Assembly (NCBI RefSeq): GCF_016745505.1
Contig: NZ_JAERUC010000072.1
Span: forward strand, 1 to 43,921
Direction: 5' to 3'
Source of the DNA: Streptomyces silvae
Lineage (GTDB): Bacteria; Actinomycetota; Actinomycetes; Streptomycetales; Streptomycetaceae
Length of the DNA: 43,921 nucleotides
Shown here: positions 26,001 to 35,091 of the stretch, in pieces
How the letters are laid out: the number at the start of each line of letters is the position of its first letter
How positions within the stretch are numbered: the first letter of the stretch is position 1
Position numbers and translations under genes: made by a program
Notes under the pieces: model-generated
Database searches by the model: none
Told to the model about the DNA's origin: nothing
What the model saw: the letters and a program-made list of their open reading frames with translations, nothing else

Positions 26001-26169
26001 CCAGGGCGCCGTCGTCCAAAACGGAGCGCCCGTCCAAGCGGGAGCGGCGAATACGCAGCGGTGCATGCGTGGCCAGGAAGACCGCTCGGGAAGGGCTGAC
26101 TGCTTCGGTGTTGATCGTCGCAGCTGCCGTTTCAGGCTTCCAGCACAAAAAGCCGCGAAGGTCAGCCAT
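23092..26169 (-). CDS. dpdH: DpdH, P-loop ATPase
   Basis: A 1025-residue protein with Walker A GDSGTGKS at 82-89 and a Walker B-like stretch IVLLIEDFALIQG near residue 310, giving an AAA/STAND-like ATPase domain in the N-terminal third. A Cys-rich CESCPLITHC segment lies near residue 420. The C-terminal half is helical, with coiled coils. It may be the nucleotide-driven switch or scaffold of the restriction complex. It overlaps dpdG by 8 nt, and GGAGG precedes its ATG. Family naming follows motif content and gene order. Confidence 0.75.
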   Translation of the reverse strand: MADLRGFLCWKPETAAATINTEAVSPSRAVFLATHAPLRIRRSRLDGRSVLDDGALVDEKTVRDEFLALKSDTGALLVPIVGDSGTGKSHLVRWVGETLPDSAKRKVIYLEKAKTSLRAVIDALLADVQDGNLAKLRDDIHRFTDSMDVATLSRRLVNALSESLAATTVRDVPQHARFLAGPRGLTVILQDPHVSASMLAQGKFITALAEQLLHDRADGEPDRPMAFTIDDLPTDLLDLHQAAQITIKLVGAISGNPLAQQAAVDLLNQHLETAVKQVASLGSGRLQDAMLKVRREYAREGKEIVLLIEDFALIQGVQKDLLDAVIEAGNRFGSASLAPIRTLMAVTTGYFKDLPETALTRVRATAGYVYNLNVPFTQDDQGEEEIASFVGRYLNAARLGRDALESADDGQVANYCESCPLITHCHEQFGATSQGFGLYPFNESALVRTIHATAPRSDPYAFVPRTVLGSVIRPVLVEHATALKEGSFPDARFRSQFPTAAVDDPLPAEVQEVVEAEDHLDAARRKLVLEFWGNAPTHAGALPNAVIDAFALEHRTFSGDSTAIKQTPKAQVKAEGDKRSTVTSTPTTTDPVSAESDLLPSLLAKLKAVDDWLTRDQVLLQSVALELRTALIGAVVQRYRWIDPLMPEQSQTTARAVWPVNARVVSIEGATENLVGAATAPIRIKRTARNSRYLHSILLMKNGHPAQRAEHVRRLSADADRYAAFFTTALQTSLQITADELVLGLRASLIGAVLAGVAWPGMDEADLLAAAFHDGRSWKRQDAADRDPAWNKLLESHLPNRPALVEWLRNALGVAQGNGQPRMIDAARALPLLRQACTQWDWQMEGKEPPPDHVKPAVKNFANWIDVVNNQNASLRSQLDVIRQHHPRGTTSAQVLAAVRDALAAAEDASISIPRATFKQITELLEGARDVDWKILNQLEDDLRKVDDSDATDAARHAAGITAAARDRGATVQVVREFLVASDTWLTAALDHAESRTNSHGDEAVRAVQDILTEWQALNVEGEGR

Positions 26170-27052
26170 TCTGGTCCTCCGAGATGACGATGTCGGACAC
26201 GTAGTGGGAGGGGCGGTCGGGGTCGTGAAGGCTCAGGATGCGCTGCGCATCCGCATCTTGCTGCAGAACGAGCCAGCCCTCGTCTTCACCGCGCAGGAGG
26301 GCAAAGGACAAGGCAGGGCCAGCCGATCGTGCTCCTGGGTCGGGGATGCCCAAGGCCGTGGCGTACTCACCGCCGGGAAGCACCGGTAGGGCGGTGCGCA
26401 GGGCCTGGGCGGCGTCAACGGCGTTGACGCGTTCCCCGATCGCCCACATCGTCAGCATGGTCTCTTTGATGGCTGCTGTGCAGTCCGGCGACAAGGGCCC
26501 CCTGCCCGGGGTGGGCAGCAAGGGAGTCGCTCCGAAGCCCAGAGCGGGGGCCCAGTGCACGAAGCGATTCCAGCGGGTGTCATTTTTGGAAGCGGTGCCC
26601 GCTTCAGGGTTGAGGTCTTCAGACTGCTCAAGCTGAGCAATATCCCAGGTGGCGGCCTCGCCCAGGGGGTCTCGGGACAAGAACCACACAAGCGTACGGG
26701 TCAGGTCCCGCGGACCGGTCTGCGCGGGATCCTGTGCCAGTCCCGCGTTGAGGTCACTGTCCAAGACAGCGCGGCGAAGGCAGGCAGCGAATGCGGCGAA
26801 GTCCGTGCCATCCACGGTCACAGCATGTCCAGCGAGCCGGATGTAGTTGTCTTCCTCTGCAATCAGTCCCAGGTCCCGCAGGGTGCGTACGGTTTGATCG
26901 AAGGTCTTGTTCTCCTTGCCCTCGGTGAGCGCGGGCGGAGTCAAGAAGGACCGTGCCCGGTCGACGGGCAGTGGTTTGCCTTCTGCGGCAAGCAGTCGAA
27001 CCACGGCCCACATAAAAGGTGGTACCGAGGCTTCCACATTCAGCAGGGCCAT
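26162..27052 (-). CDS. dpdG: DpdG, winged-helix-type protein
   Basis: A 296-residue protein starting MALLNVEASVPPFMWAVVRL. The first 90 residues look like a winged helix (FDQTVRTLRDLGLIAEEDNY followed by IRLAGHAVTVDG). The rest is alpha/beta with no visible catalytic motif. It could read DNA or regulate the operon. The start ATG overlaps the dpdF stop (ATGA); the upstream in-frame codons lie inside dpdF. Order in the operon is the main support for the name. Confidence 0.65.
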   Translation of the reverse strand: MALLNVEASVPPFMWAVVRLLAAEGKPLPVDRARSFLTPPALTEGKENKTFDQTVRTLRDLGLIAEEDNYIRLAGHAVTVDGTDFAAFAACLRRAVLDSDLNAGLAQDPAQTGPRDLTRTLVWFLSRDPLGEAATWDIAQLEQSEDLNPEAGTASKNDTRWNRFVHWAPALGFGATPLLPTPGRGPLSPDCTAAIKETMLTMWAIGERVNAVDAAQALRTALPVLPGGEYATALGIPDPGARSAGPALSFALLRGEDEGWLVLQQDADAQRILSLHDPDRPSHYVSDIVISEDQNG

Positions 27053-29646
27053 CAGAAAGACTCCAGGGCAGTACGTACCCACAGGTGGGCACGGTGGATG
27101 GCAATGAGAGGGGTTTTGGGGCGGTCCGGATGCGTCAGGGACCGGGGATGCAGCAGGTATGTCACATCCTGGGACTCAAAGCGCATCGCTGCTTCCGGCC
27201 CCATGACGGAATCCTCCGGGTCCATGAGCCAGACCAGGGGGTTGGTGTAGCGGTCGAGGAGGTCTCCGTCGGAGTCCACGATGAGGGGATGTGGGCGCAT
27301 GTCGCGCTGCAGTCGTCGGGTGGAAAGGCGACTGGTCCCCGGACCGCCCACGGCTGACATCCCTCGTGCCGCCAACCGCTCGAGCAGTTCGGGTATGAGG
27401 TCGTTGAACTCTTGTTGGGTTTCCCAGTAGATGGAAAGGCACGGCAAGTCTGTCCTGAAGCGCTGCAGGGGATCTGCGCTGCTGGTGGGCCAGGACGGCA
27501 CCGGGGGTCGGGGTTCTACGGCCAGTCGGTAGTAGCCGGCAGCACTCCCCCGCGCGGGGCCGTTCTTGCGGCAGTGCGGGCACCCGCGGCAGGTGACTGC
27601 GGTGGGCAAGGTGCCCCCCTGGTACGGCACGCGGTAGTGCTCTGCCAGTGCCTCGCCCCAGCAGCGTTCGCTGCGCAGGATGGTGCGCAGTCGCCCGCCC
27701 GCGCTGTGCTGGTCGGCGATGATCTGCTGGCGCACCTGGTTGAAGTGGGCGCCAAAGTAGGCAAGGTCATTGGTTTGGCCGTCGGCGAGAATGATGTCGA
27801 ACTGCTTGCCCAGCGCGGCGTAGAACGCATCGGATCGCTGCTGCCAGGCTGCGTCGGTTTCCTCGGGTGCGCGCACAGGCGGCTCAGGGATGGTCACCGT
27901 GATCAGGCCGGCTCTGACCATCAGGTTGAGGATGCGTTCGTTCCAGGTGCGATGTTGGTTGAAGCCTTCGGGCATATCGGCGGGCAGGGAATCAAGGCTG
28001 ATCCGGTAGGCGCCGCTGGGGGTGGCCGTGCGGTCGCGCCACATGGCCCGCCATCGTTTCCAGGCACGACCGGTTGTCAGTTGCGGGTCGCGGTTGAGGC
28101 GTTCGGCCAACTCCTCATCCCCGGGGGCTGTGGCCATGTAGGCGATGCAGGGGTTGCCGTCGCGCCCTGCGCGGCCGACTTCCTGGTAGTAGCGGTCGGT
28201 GGTTTCCGGTAGGCAGGCGTGGACGACGGTGCGTACGTCGGCGAGGTCGACTCCCAGACCAAAGGCTGAGGTGCCGACGACCACGTCAAACCGGGTCGGG
28301 CTGGGCCCGGCAGGCGTGGAGCCCGCCCAGCCTTCCAAGGCAGCACGACGCTCATCGTCTTTAGAGTTGCCGGTCACCTGGGTCACGCGGTGGAAGCCAG
28401 CTGAGCGAAGCCGCTCAGCCCAGGCTTCGGCGTCCTTAACGCGCGTCGTGTACAGCGCCAGAGGCTTCGGGAGCATGGCGACGGCCTCGATGACAGCTTC
28501 CTGCCGCGTTTCAGGGTCCGGGCAGGTGTCGACGTAGTAGCTGGGCTCGTGACGCAATTGCGCCGCCCAGGCCACCTGTGCCTGTCCTGGTTCGGCAAAC
28601 AGTTGTTCCAGCAGGGTCACCTGTCGGCTGGTGAGGGTGGCGCTCATGGCCACAGTCACCGGGGCCTGCCCTGCGGGGGCCTTGTGCAGCCAGGTGCGCC
28701 GGTGGCTGGCCATGGTTTGAAAATCGGGCCGAAAGCCTGTGCCCCACTGCTCGACCAGGTGTGCTTCATCGATGATGCAGTACTGCAGCAGTCCCGCCTC
28801 GGCGGCATCCTCCAGCGGCTTCTTCAGCGCCGTCACCACTGCTTCGGGCGAGGTGAACAGCAGGCGCTGCCGACCGGTGCGGACGTCGTCGCAGATCTGC
28901 TGCTTGACCTCCTGCGGCATACCGCTGGTGTAGGCGTAGCGTCCGCTCGGGCTTCGTTTGCCTTGCCGCTCAAGGGTGGCTTGCGTTCTGGCTTCCATGT
29001 CCAGGGCCAGGATGACGGTGGGCACGACCACAACGGACACTCCCCCGCGGGCACCGGCCAGCAGGGCTGAAGCCTGCGCGACCGCGGTCTTGCCGTGTCC
29101 GGTGGGCAGGCACACGATCGTCGTGGTGCCGGCGGGGGCGAGCGCGACCGCCCGTGCCGCCTGCTGCTGTCCGACGGAGACGTACTCCTGATATCCCAGG
29201 GCCTCGTGCCAAAAGGGATCGGCAGGCCGGGGTTCAAGGTGTCGCCGGTGCGGCGAGTCCACTCCGAGGTAGACCTGTTCCAGATCCTTTTGAGCGCTGT
29301 CTTGTGCTTCGGGCGTCAGCGCTCGCGGGTGCCACGGCTGGGCGAAGACCCGCAGGCCTCGCTCGGTCGGCAGGGTCCGGCAGGCCATCTGCTCCCACTG
29401 CTCGCGGCTGGGCAGTGCCGGATCCAGGGGGACGTCGAGTCCGGTGTGGTTTCCCCTGACGGCAGCCTCCAACAGCACCTGGCGGGTCAGCGCCGCAATG
29501 TCGCCCCAGGCGACCGCCTGGGTGTGCTGCGCTGCCTGGTCGGCCAGGGCGTCCTGTAGCCGTCGCAGGGTGCCGGCAGCCGGCTTCGACGGTATCTGGG
29601 GCCATGCGGCAAACAATTCCTGGGCCTGCGCCCACGCATCACTCAT
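27052..29646 (-). CDS. dpdF: DpdF, RecQ-like helicase
   Basis: An 864-residue superfamily 2 helicase. Motif I is PTGHGKT at 181-187 and motif II DEAH at 293-296, followed by LVEQWGTGFRPDF, a RecQ-like aromatic-rich loop. MSATL and QEVGRAGRDG (motif VI) follow. A Cys motif (CRGCPHCRKNG) near residue 690 may bind zinc. It probably unwinds DNA during recognition of unmodified targets. The ATG overlaps the dpdE stop by 8 nt. The C-terminal region has no familiar domain. Confidence 0.85.
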   Translation of the reverse strand: MSDAWAQAQELFAAWPQIPSKPAAGTLRRLQDALADQAAQHTQAVAWGDIAALTRQVLLEAAVRGNHTGLDVPLDPALPSREQWEQMACRTLPTERGLRVFAQPWHPRALTPEAQDSAQKDLEQVYLGVDSPHRRHLEPRPADPFWHEALGYQEYVSVGQQQAARAVALAPAGTTTIVCLPTGHGKTAVAQASALLAGARGGVSVVVVPTVILALDMEARTQATLERQGKRSPSGRYAYTSGMPQEVKQQICDDVRTGRQRLLFTSPEAVVTALKKPLEDAAEAGLLQYCIIDEAHLVEQWGTGFRPDFQTMASHRRTWLHKAPAGQAPVTVAMSATLTSRQVTLLEQLFAEPGQAQVAWAAQLRHEPSYYVDTCPDPETRQEAVIEAVAMLPKPLALYTTRVKDAEAWAERLRSAGFHRVTQVTGNSKDDERRAALEGWAGSTPAGPSPTRFDVVVGTSAFGLGVDLADVRTVVHACLPETTDRYYQEVGRAGRDGNPCIAYMATAPGDEELAERLNRDPQLTTGRAWKRWRAMWRDRTATPSGAYRISLDSLPADMPEGFNQHRTWNERILNLMVRAGLITVTIPEPPVRAPEETDAAWQQRSDAFYAALGKQFDIILADGQTNDLAYFGAHFNQVRQQIIADQHSAGGRLRTILRSERCWGEALAEHYRVPYQGGTLPTAVTCRGCPHCRKNGPARGSAAGYYRLAVEPRPPVPSWPTSSADPLQRFRTDLPCLSIYWETQQEFNDLIPELLERLAARGMSAVGGPGTSRLSTRRLQRDMRPHPLIVDSDGDLLDRYTNPLVWLMDPEDSVMGPEAAMRFESQDVTYLLHPRSLTHPDRPKTPLIAIHRAHLWVRTALESF

Positions 29647-32600
29647 GGTGCGCCGCCTTGCGGTAGCCGCCCCGCACGATGCAGGTGGCAGCAACCACGC
29701 GCACCGAGGGGCGGCTGAGCCCCTCCACGAGATCGCCTGCCACGGCAACATCCAGCAGATAGCTCTCGGTATCCCCCAGCAGATGACCGGCTGCCTGGCG
29801 CGCCTGGGCCTGGGCGGTTGCGACGGCGAGTTGCTGGCGTGCCTGCTCCTGCGCCGTGGTGCACCTGCTCACGAGGTCGGTCGCCTGGAACAGGTGGGCC
29901 CGGGCCGCGTCCTCGGCCGCTTGTGCCGCATGCCGGTATTCCTGCCAGCCACCGAACACAGCCAGCAGTTGGCCTTGGTTGGTGACGTTGTAGTTCTGAT
30001 CTCTCTTCGTCTCCTTGCCGTCCTTGTCCTTGCCGTAGGGAGCATTCAGCCAGGCGCAGACCGCCGGGTCGGTCAGAGCCGTGGGGTGCCCCGCGCGCGT
30101 CCACACCTTGAGGGTGAACGGGGGCATGAGGCGATCAGCCTGCCGCCTCAGCGCGCGCCGGGCCTCCGGTACCTCTTCGAGGCGGCGCAGTGCGGCACTG
30201 ATGTCCGCCTCCACGAGATACTCGAGTCCGAAGTAGGCCTCATCGGCTCCGCGACAGGCGGGGTCGAAGCGGCGGAAAGCTGTGGCCTGACCGCATTCAT
30301 CGGTGAAAACGATGTCGGCGAGCAGGTCCACGAAGGGGTTGCCCGCGCGAAACAGCCTGGTTCCCGGAGCCCGCAACGCGGTGGACCGGTTGAAGACCCC
30401 CTGTGTCATGTCGGCATGCATGCGCTCGGCAGCTGCTTTGTAGCGGCGTGGGTCGATCAGCGGGCGTGAGGAAGCGACGTCGAAGTAATCGCGCTGGTGG
30501 CCTGCGACGGTACGCGTGCCGTGCCGGAAGCCCAGTCCACCGTTGTTTGGGTCGGCGTAGTGCACCAGGCCCGTCCGCAGACGTTGCCAGTCTTGTTCCA
30601 GGCGATCCAGGGCGGCAGCAATCTGGCGTGTCTGCTCCGACGCCCCATGTACGGACTCCAGCATGTCCATGGTGTCGATATCCCGCTTGGCCTGGCGCAG
30701 TTCTTCGCGGATGCTGGGCGCCAGCGAGGTCAGCCGCCCCGGACCGTCGAGGAGGGCTTGCGCCCACACACCGGGCAGAGCAGTGGCAATGGTGTCCTGC
30801 AGGGTCGAGGCAGATGCGGTGAACAGGTCGTATCCCTCGTGAAGCACACGGGCCCACGCGCCGCAGAACGCCTCATCGCCCTCGCGGTCGCCCACGCGGA
30901 ACTGCTGCGCCGGTCGGTTTTGGCGCAGCGATTCCACTCCCCGGTAGCGGTCCACGCGCCCGATCCGCTGCTCCAACCGGTTGGGAGACCACGGCAGTCG
31001 CACGTGCACCACCGTGTCGGCGAGTTGCAGGTTCAGCCCGTCCTCGGCGGATGCGTCAACGACAAGGATCTGGGACTGCGTGGTGTCGCGTGCCGTGCGC
31101 CAGGCCAGCACGGCCTGCTCGCAGGCGTCCGATCCGATGTCGACGGTGTGCAGGCCCACAACGGCCGCGGGGGCCTGCTCGCGCAGCACATCGGCGACCT
31201 GCCCGGCCAGGCTTCCCGGGCCGCAGAAGATCACCGCCCTCGTTCCGGGTCGGACCACCGACAGCAACGCCTTAGCCAGCACCGTACTGGCCGGTACACC
31301 GGAGTGGTCGGCGTACTCCTGGGTGTAGGCGTCCAGCAGGTCACTCTCGCCGGGCACCGGGGCCGGCGCGGCAAGGTAGCCGCGTTCCTGATCGGTGAGT
31401 CCTGCCTGGTCGGCGGCTTGGCCATCGTGGTGCACGCGCCAGCGCAAGGCAGACAGCACGTCCTTGAACAGGGCCCCGGCCCGTGAGGCGAGTACCGCCA
31501 GCGCCATGCCGTAGGCGCTGTGCTGGGTTTCGTCGGCTTCGGTGTCCAGCCGGTGATCAGCGATCAGGGTGCGCCATTGCAGCAGCAGCGCCTGGGCCAA
31601 CTGCTGCTCCCCGGATTCCACCGCGAGAAGGCGCGGGCGGGTACGCCCCCGCACTTCATAGGGCACCAGAGCCGATGCTTCGTCGTCGCGCAGCACGGAG
31701 GCGCGGCGGTGGCGGATCACTCGTCGATGTAGGCGGTAGGTCTCACTGAGATGAGCCCTCAGTGCCTCGACGCGCACTTCCAGTTCCGGAGCCTGCTCCT
31801 CGTCCGCCAGTTGGTCGTCGTCGGTGAGCAGCGCCAGCACCTCGGTGGCCAGACGGTCGAAGTGGCCATCGTGGGGCACCAATTCGCGCAGGTTTTGGAT
31901 GGTCATCGGCAGCAGTGCCGGGAAGTAGGCATCCAACTGGAAGGCGCCGTTGGCAAAGTCTTTGCGCCGCCGGTAGCGCTCTTCGAAGGCGGCGCGGTCG
32001 TCCCAGCGGTACAGGTGTTTGTCCAGGAGGTGCAGCAGGCCAAGGTGGGTGACGTAATGAGAGGTCACCGGGGTGGCCGACAACAGCAGCAGGCGCGTGG
32101 CCGAGTGGGCGATGCCGCACAGTTCGCGGTAGGGCGACTGCATCGGTTCCCTGATGTTGTGGACGAGGAGATGCGCCTCATCGACGATCAGCAGGTCGGC
32201 GTCGCGGTAGGTAGCCCACTTGACCGGGGTTTCGTGAGCAGTGAAGGTGATGTGTGCCTCGGGGAAGTCATCGATGAAGAACTTCTCCAGCATTTCGCTG
32301 CGCCACTGCCTCACCAAGGGCGCCGGTGCGAGTACGACAACCCGCGCGCGCCGGTTGTCGATCAGCGTCTGACGAAGGATGTAGCCCGCTTGGACGGTTT
32401 TCCCAAGCCCGACCTCATCGGCCAGCAGGTAGCGCTGCACGGGGTCGGAAAGAACGGTCAGCGCGGCCTGGATCTGGTGGGGGTAGATCTCGGCAGCAGA
32501 AGACAGCAGCGCCGGAATGCTTCCGCTGGCGCCGCGCTGGGCGATGAGGCCGTGCAGCATCGGCAGGCGGGCATCATGGTAGTAACCGGACTCGTTGCCT

Positions 32601-32968
32601 CCAGCGCCCAACGTTGCCACCGGGTTCTTCACCGGTTGATCCCAGCGCACGTGCAACTCCGCTGCTCGCACAGGCGGATGTACATTCGGGTGGTTGGGGA
32701 AGCGAACGTAGTACACGCCTGGGTCGCTCCCCTGCACCCGCCCCACGAGCCAGACGCCCGTGCTCGGATCACGCCGATAGACGCGGGTCTCATCTGGCAG
32801 GCTCACCGGGGTACACAGCCCCTCGGCTACCCACTGCGTCTGCGCAACTGGTTCCGCTATCGATTCAAAGAAGTCGACCTTCGCCTTGTCGCCCTCGACT
32901 GCCGCGACTCGCCCAACCCCCGGAGAACCGGAGAAGCGAACAAAATTCCCCACCCTCAGCCTTGACAT
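29639..32968 (-). CDS. dpdE: DpdE, SNF2-family ATPase
   Basis: A 1109-residue SWI2/SNF2-type translocase, first gene of the restriction operon. An N-terminal small beta domain (VGNFVRFSGSPGVGRVAAV) precedes the ATPase: DEVGLGKT at 184-191, DEAH at 263-266, LLSATP near 295, and EQRIGRVDRYRG (motif VI). Long helical insertions and a C-terminal coiled coil rich in Ala/Gln follow. ATG 32968 is chosen over GTG 32971 because GAAGGAAG lies at better distance. It should move on double-stranded DNA and may sense the modified base. Confidence 0.88.
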   Translation of the reverse strand: MSRLRVGNFVRFSGSPGVGRVAAVEGDKAKVDFFESIAEPVAQTQWVAEGLCTPVSLPDETRVYRRDPSTGVWLVGRVQGSDPGVYYVRFPNHPNVHPPVRAAELHVRWDQPVKNPVATLGAGGNESGYYHDARLPMLHGLIAQRGASGSIPALLSSAAEIYPHQIQAALTVLSDPVQRYLLADEVGLGKTVQAGYILRQTLIDNRRARVVVLAPAPLVRQWRSEMLEKFFIDDFPEAHITFTAHETPVKWATYRDADLLIVDEAHLLVHNIREPMQSPYRELCGIAHSATRLLLLSATPVTSHYVTHLGLLHLLDKHLYRWDDRAAFEERYRRRKDFANGAFQLDAYFPALLPMTIQNLRELVPHDGHFDRLATEVLALLTDDDQLADEEQAPELEVRVEALRAHLSETYRLHRRVIRHRRASVLRDDEASALVPYEVRGRTRPRLLAVESGEQQLAQALLLQWRTLIADHRLDTEADETQHSAYGMALAVLASRAGALFKDVLSALRWRVHHDGQAADQAGLTDQERGYLAAPAPVPGESDLLDAYTQEYADHSGVPASTVLAKALLSVVRPGTRAVIFCGPGSLAGQVADVLREQAPAAVVGLHTVDIGSDACEQAVLAWRTARDTTQSQILVVDASAEDGLNLQLADTVVHVRLPWSPNRLEQRIGRVDRYRGVESLRQNRPAQQFRVGDREGDEAFCGAWARVLHEGYDLFTASASTLQDTIATALPGVWAQALLDGPGRLTSLAPSIREELRQAKRDIDTMDMLESVHGASEQTRQIAAALDRLEQDWQRLRTGLVHYADPNNGGLGFRHGTRTVAGHQRDYFDVASSRPLIDPRRYKAAAERMHADMTQGVFNRSTALRAPGTRLFRAGNPFVDLLADIVFTDECGQATAFRRFDPACRGADEAYFGLEYLVEADISAALRRLEEVPEARRALRRQADRLMPPFTLKVWTRAGHPTALTDPAVCAWLNAPYGKDKDGKETKRDQNYNVTNQGQLLAVFGGWQEYRHAAQAAEDAARAHLFQATDLVSRCTTAQEQARQQLAVATAQAQARQAAGHLLGDTESYLLDVAVAGDLVEGLSRPSVRVVAATCIVRGGYRKAAHHE

Positions 32969-33379
32969 CACACTTCCTTCACAGGGCGCTCACATCCGGC
33001 AGGCTGAAGCGTAAACGGCACCTCTGACAGTCACCCCGCCCGGGTACGCCAATCCGGTCTGCGATCACGAGAAGTAGGGTCTCCGCCCACCGCACCGAAG
33101 GCTCGCACCCGCCCACCCATCGTCGCCCACCTCAGGGTGATTTGTGCCGTCTCACGCCGCCCCTCCCTTGTGTTGACGTTCACTCACGCTAGCCGTGATC
33201 ACGCCATTCGTGGTCTCTCTGATCGGGTTGGCCGCTCGTAACGTGCCGCAGGACGCCGGGCAGGCTGACGCGAATACTTCCTGCCGCCCGCGAGGGCTGG
33301 CTCTCTTTGGGTGTGTCGACCTGCCCGGTGTCCGTTCGCGGCTTGACTCAACAGAGGCATGAGCATCGGCCACCCCACG
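32969..33379. promoter_or_regulatory. Leader and promoter region of the restriction operon
   Basis: About 410 nt without a supportable gene, upstream of dpdE. It should hold the promoter for the 17.7-kb minus-strand operon. I cannot fix a -10/-35 pair with confidence. Confidence 0.35.
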
Positions 33380-33433
33380 TTTCTCGAAGTCGGGATGTCA
33401 GCTGCGGATTCCACTGACCCGACGTCCGAGAAA
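33380..33433 (+). repeat. Hairpin at the left end of the IS110 relic
   Basis: TTTCTCGAAGTCGGG (33380-33394) pairs with CCCGACGTCCGAGAAA (33418-33433), allowing one bulge. It lies 14 nt before the recombinase ATG. In IS110 elements the non-coding DNA before the recombinase encodes the structured bridge RNA, so this may be a remnant of that RNA or of its promoter region. Confidence 0.4.
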
Positions 33434-33447
33434 GAGGACCGCCGCTG

Positions 33448-33666
33448 ATGCTGATCGGCATCGATCCGCACAAGTCGACCCACACAGGCACGGCCGTCGA
33501 TCCCGAGACCAACCGTGATCTGGCATCGATCCGCATCGACGTGACGCTCTAGGAGTACCAGCGCATGCTGGACTGGGCCGGCCAGTGGCTCGAGCGGCGA
33601 TGGGCCGTCGAGAACGCCAGGGGCCTGGGACGCCATCTGACTTCATGGCTGCTTGCCCGGGGGTAA
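33448..33666 (+). pseudogene. IS110-family recombinase, dead fragment
   Basis: The N-terminal DEDD domain is recognisable: IGIDPHKSTHTGTAVD with the first Asp (residue 6), and RRWAVENARGLGRHL with the expected Glu. A TAG interrupts codon 35 (position 33550), and TAA at 33664-33666 ends the frame after LLARG, so the second half with the Ser-containing domain is missing. Intact enzymes have about 350-420 residues. This relic cannot act in trans. Confidence 0.85.
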
Positions 33667-33718
33667 TACACCAGAACGACTGGTCGCGCGCCGAGTCGTT
33701 CGCCGAACGGGCCGTTAA

Positions 33719-34054
33719 CCTGCTGGACGACGCGTTCACCCGGGCCGCCTGCGGCACTATCCTGATCACAAGGCCGATTTCTTCGCTAGCCAGAGCGACA
33801 ACCGGTGGCAGGAATTCCTCCAGCGCGGGAATAAGCACTTCGAGGTGGCGCTCGCCTCGGACCGGGCGATGTCGCTGGCGGAGAGCGTCACGGAGTGCGA
33901 CGTCCCGGAATGGTCCACGCCGATCGCCGAGTTGCTCCACGAGTGGAAGCTGATCTACAGCGGCCTGCGCCTGGACCTCCGACACGACCTGGCCCCGGAC
34001 TCGGTCCGCCGAGCCGACGTGCTGTCCCGCCGATGGAGAAACCTGTCGGAGTAG
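33719..34054 (+). pseudogene. Unidentified ORF tail
   Basis: The frame reads HKADFFASQSDNRWQEFLQR, then GNKHFEVALASDRAMSLAES, and continues as a plausible soluble protein to TAG 34052-34054, with composition and codon use like real genes. No start with a ribosome-binding site is visible, and the upstream match (SRAESFAERAVNLLDDAF) is in another frame at about 33690-33760, so the gene is probably frameshifted. I do not recognise it. It follows the dead IS110 recombinase immediately. Confidence 0.45.
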
Positions 34055-34905
34055 GGCCTCCCCGCTGAAGGTCCAAGGGGTCGACTCCCGACGGAGCCGG
34101 CGCCTTGGGCCTGAGTTGGAGCGCCCTCATCACTCCCGGCTCCCGGCTCCGCTCGCCATCCATGCGCCGAGCGTGGATTACCGGCACTGCCACGCTCGTG
34201 ACGGCCGCAATCACTAGGGTTGCCCGCGGAAGGCTGGTTCGCGAAGGACTTGGATCGCCTCCCTGTGGCACCCCCGCCCCACCGATCTGATCGATGCGGG
34301 ATTCGCCTACCGGGACCTCACAATGAAGCTCCGCAAGGACCCTGAGACCGGCGTCCCGCACTACTTGGTGCATCGAGGACAGGGCCCACAGTGCGGAAAG
34401 GCGCATGCCACGCAGTGCACATGACGGCCAGCGCAGCGCGAACTGCTATCGATTGGTGCATGGCACGACGAGGTCCTGTACTGATGCCTTCGAGCCGGTC
34501 CCCGCAGCGGGCACCCCAGCGCTGGGTCGCGTGCGTACAAGCCGGGGGCGTTTTGAAATCCCGGGTGGGCCGTTTTGGAGGCGTCCGCGTTAAGGCGCTG
34601 ACCTGGGCCTGGAGCGTTTTCGACAGATCCCACATGAGCTGGCACGAAGAAATTCATGGCAGTCAACCGAAGGAGGTCGGTGAGGAAACGGCAGCGGAGC
34701 AGCCCTCACTCCCCCGGAACGCCCGCAGCGCGCCGCCCCGACCGGACCACAGGTTGGAGCCTCCCCCGGTCACACGCTAGGTCGCAGATCCGGCCCAGAG
34801 CCTGAAGAGGACGCCTCTCTCCAGAACGAAATTGAGGAAGGCCACGCCCCAAGTCCCGGGATCACCTTGTTCCCTCAGCCCCGGCAAGAATCAACAGGGC
34901 TGGGC
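34055..34905. other. Debris region, no intact gene
   Basis: I find no intact gene in these 850 nt. One stretch at about 34250-34424 (plus) looks like a protein tail (HPRPTDLIDAGFAYRDLTMK, KLRKDPETGVPHYLVHRG) ending at TGA 34422-34424, with no recognisable family or start. The rest is open in several frames only through GC content. Confidence 0.4.
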
Positions 34906-35079
34906 ATGGACTCCCGCTCGGCCACATACGCCGAGCTGGATCTCCTCGCTCTGCTGTGCCCGCCCATCCTGCTCGCAGACCTGGTCCGGCTGAGCTCGGA
35001 GGAGCTGATGCAACTGCACGGGCACCTTCGTGGCCTTGCGGCCCTGACAGCCAAGCTCAGGGGGCAGCCCGTCCTCTGA
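34906..35079 (+). CDS. Small hypothetical protein
   Basis: 57 residues: MDSRSATYAELDLLALLCPP followed by ILLADLVRLSSEELMQLHGH, a helical and acidic sequence. A strong 14-bp hairpin terminator follows at 35092-35138, supporting a real transcription unit. No ribosome-binding site is obvious and the family is unknown. It may belong with the recombinase pair downstream, but the terminator separates them. Confidence 0.45.
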   Translation: MDSRSATYAELDLLALLCPPILLADLVRLSSEELMQLHGHLRGLAALTAKLRGQPVL

Positions 35080-35091
35080 CCTCTCAAAAAT

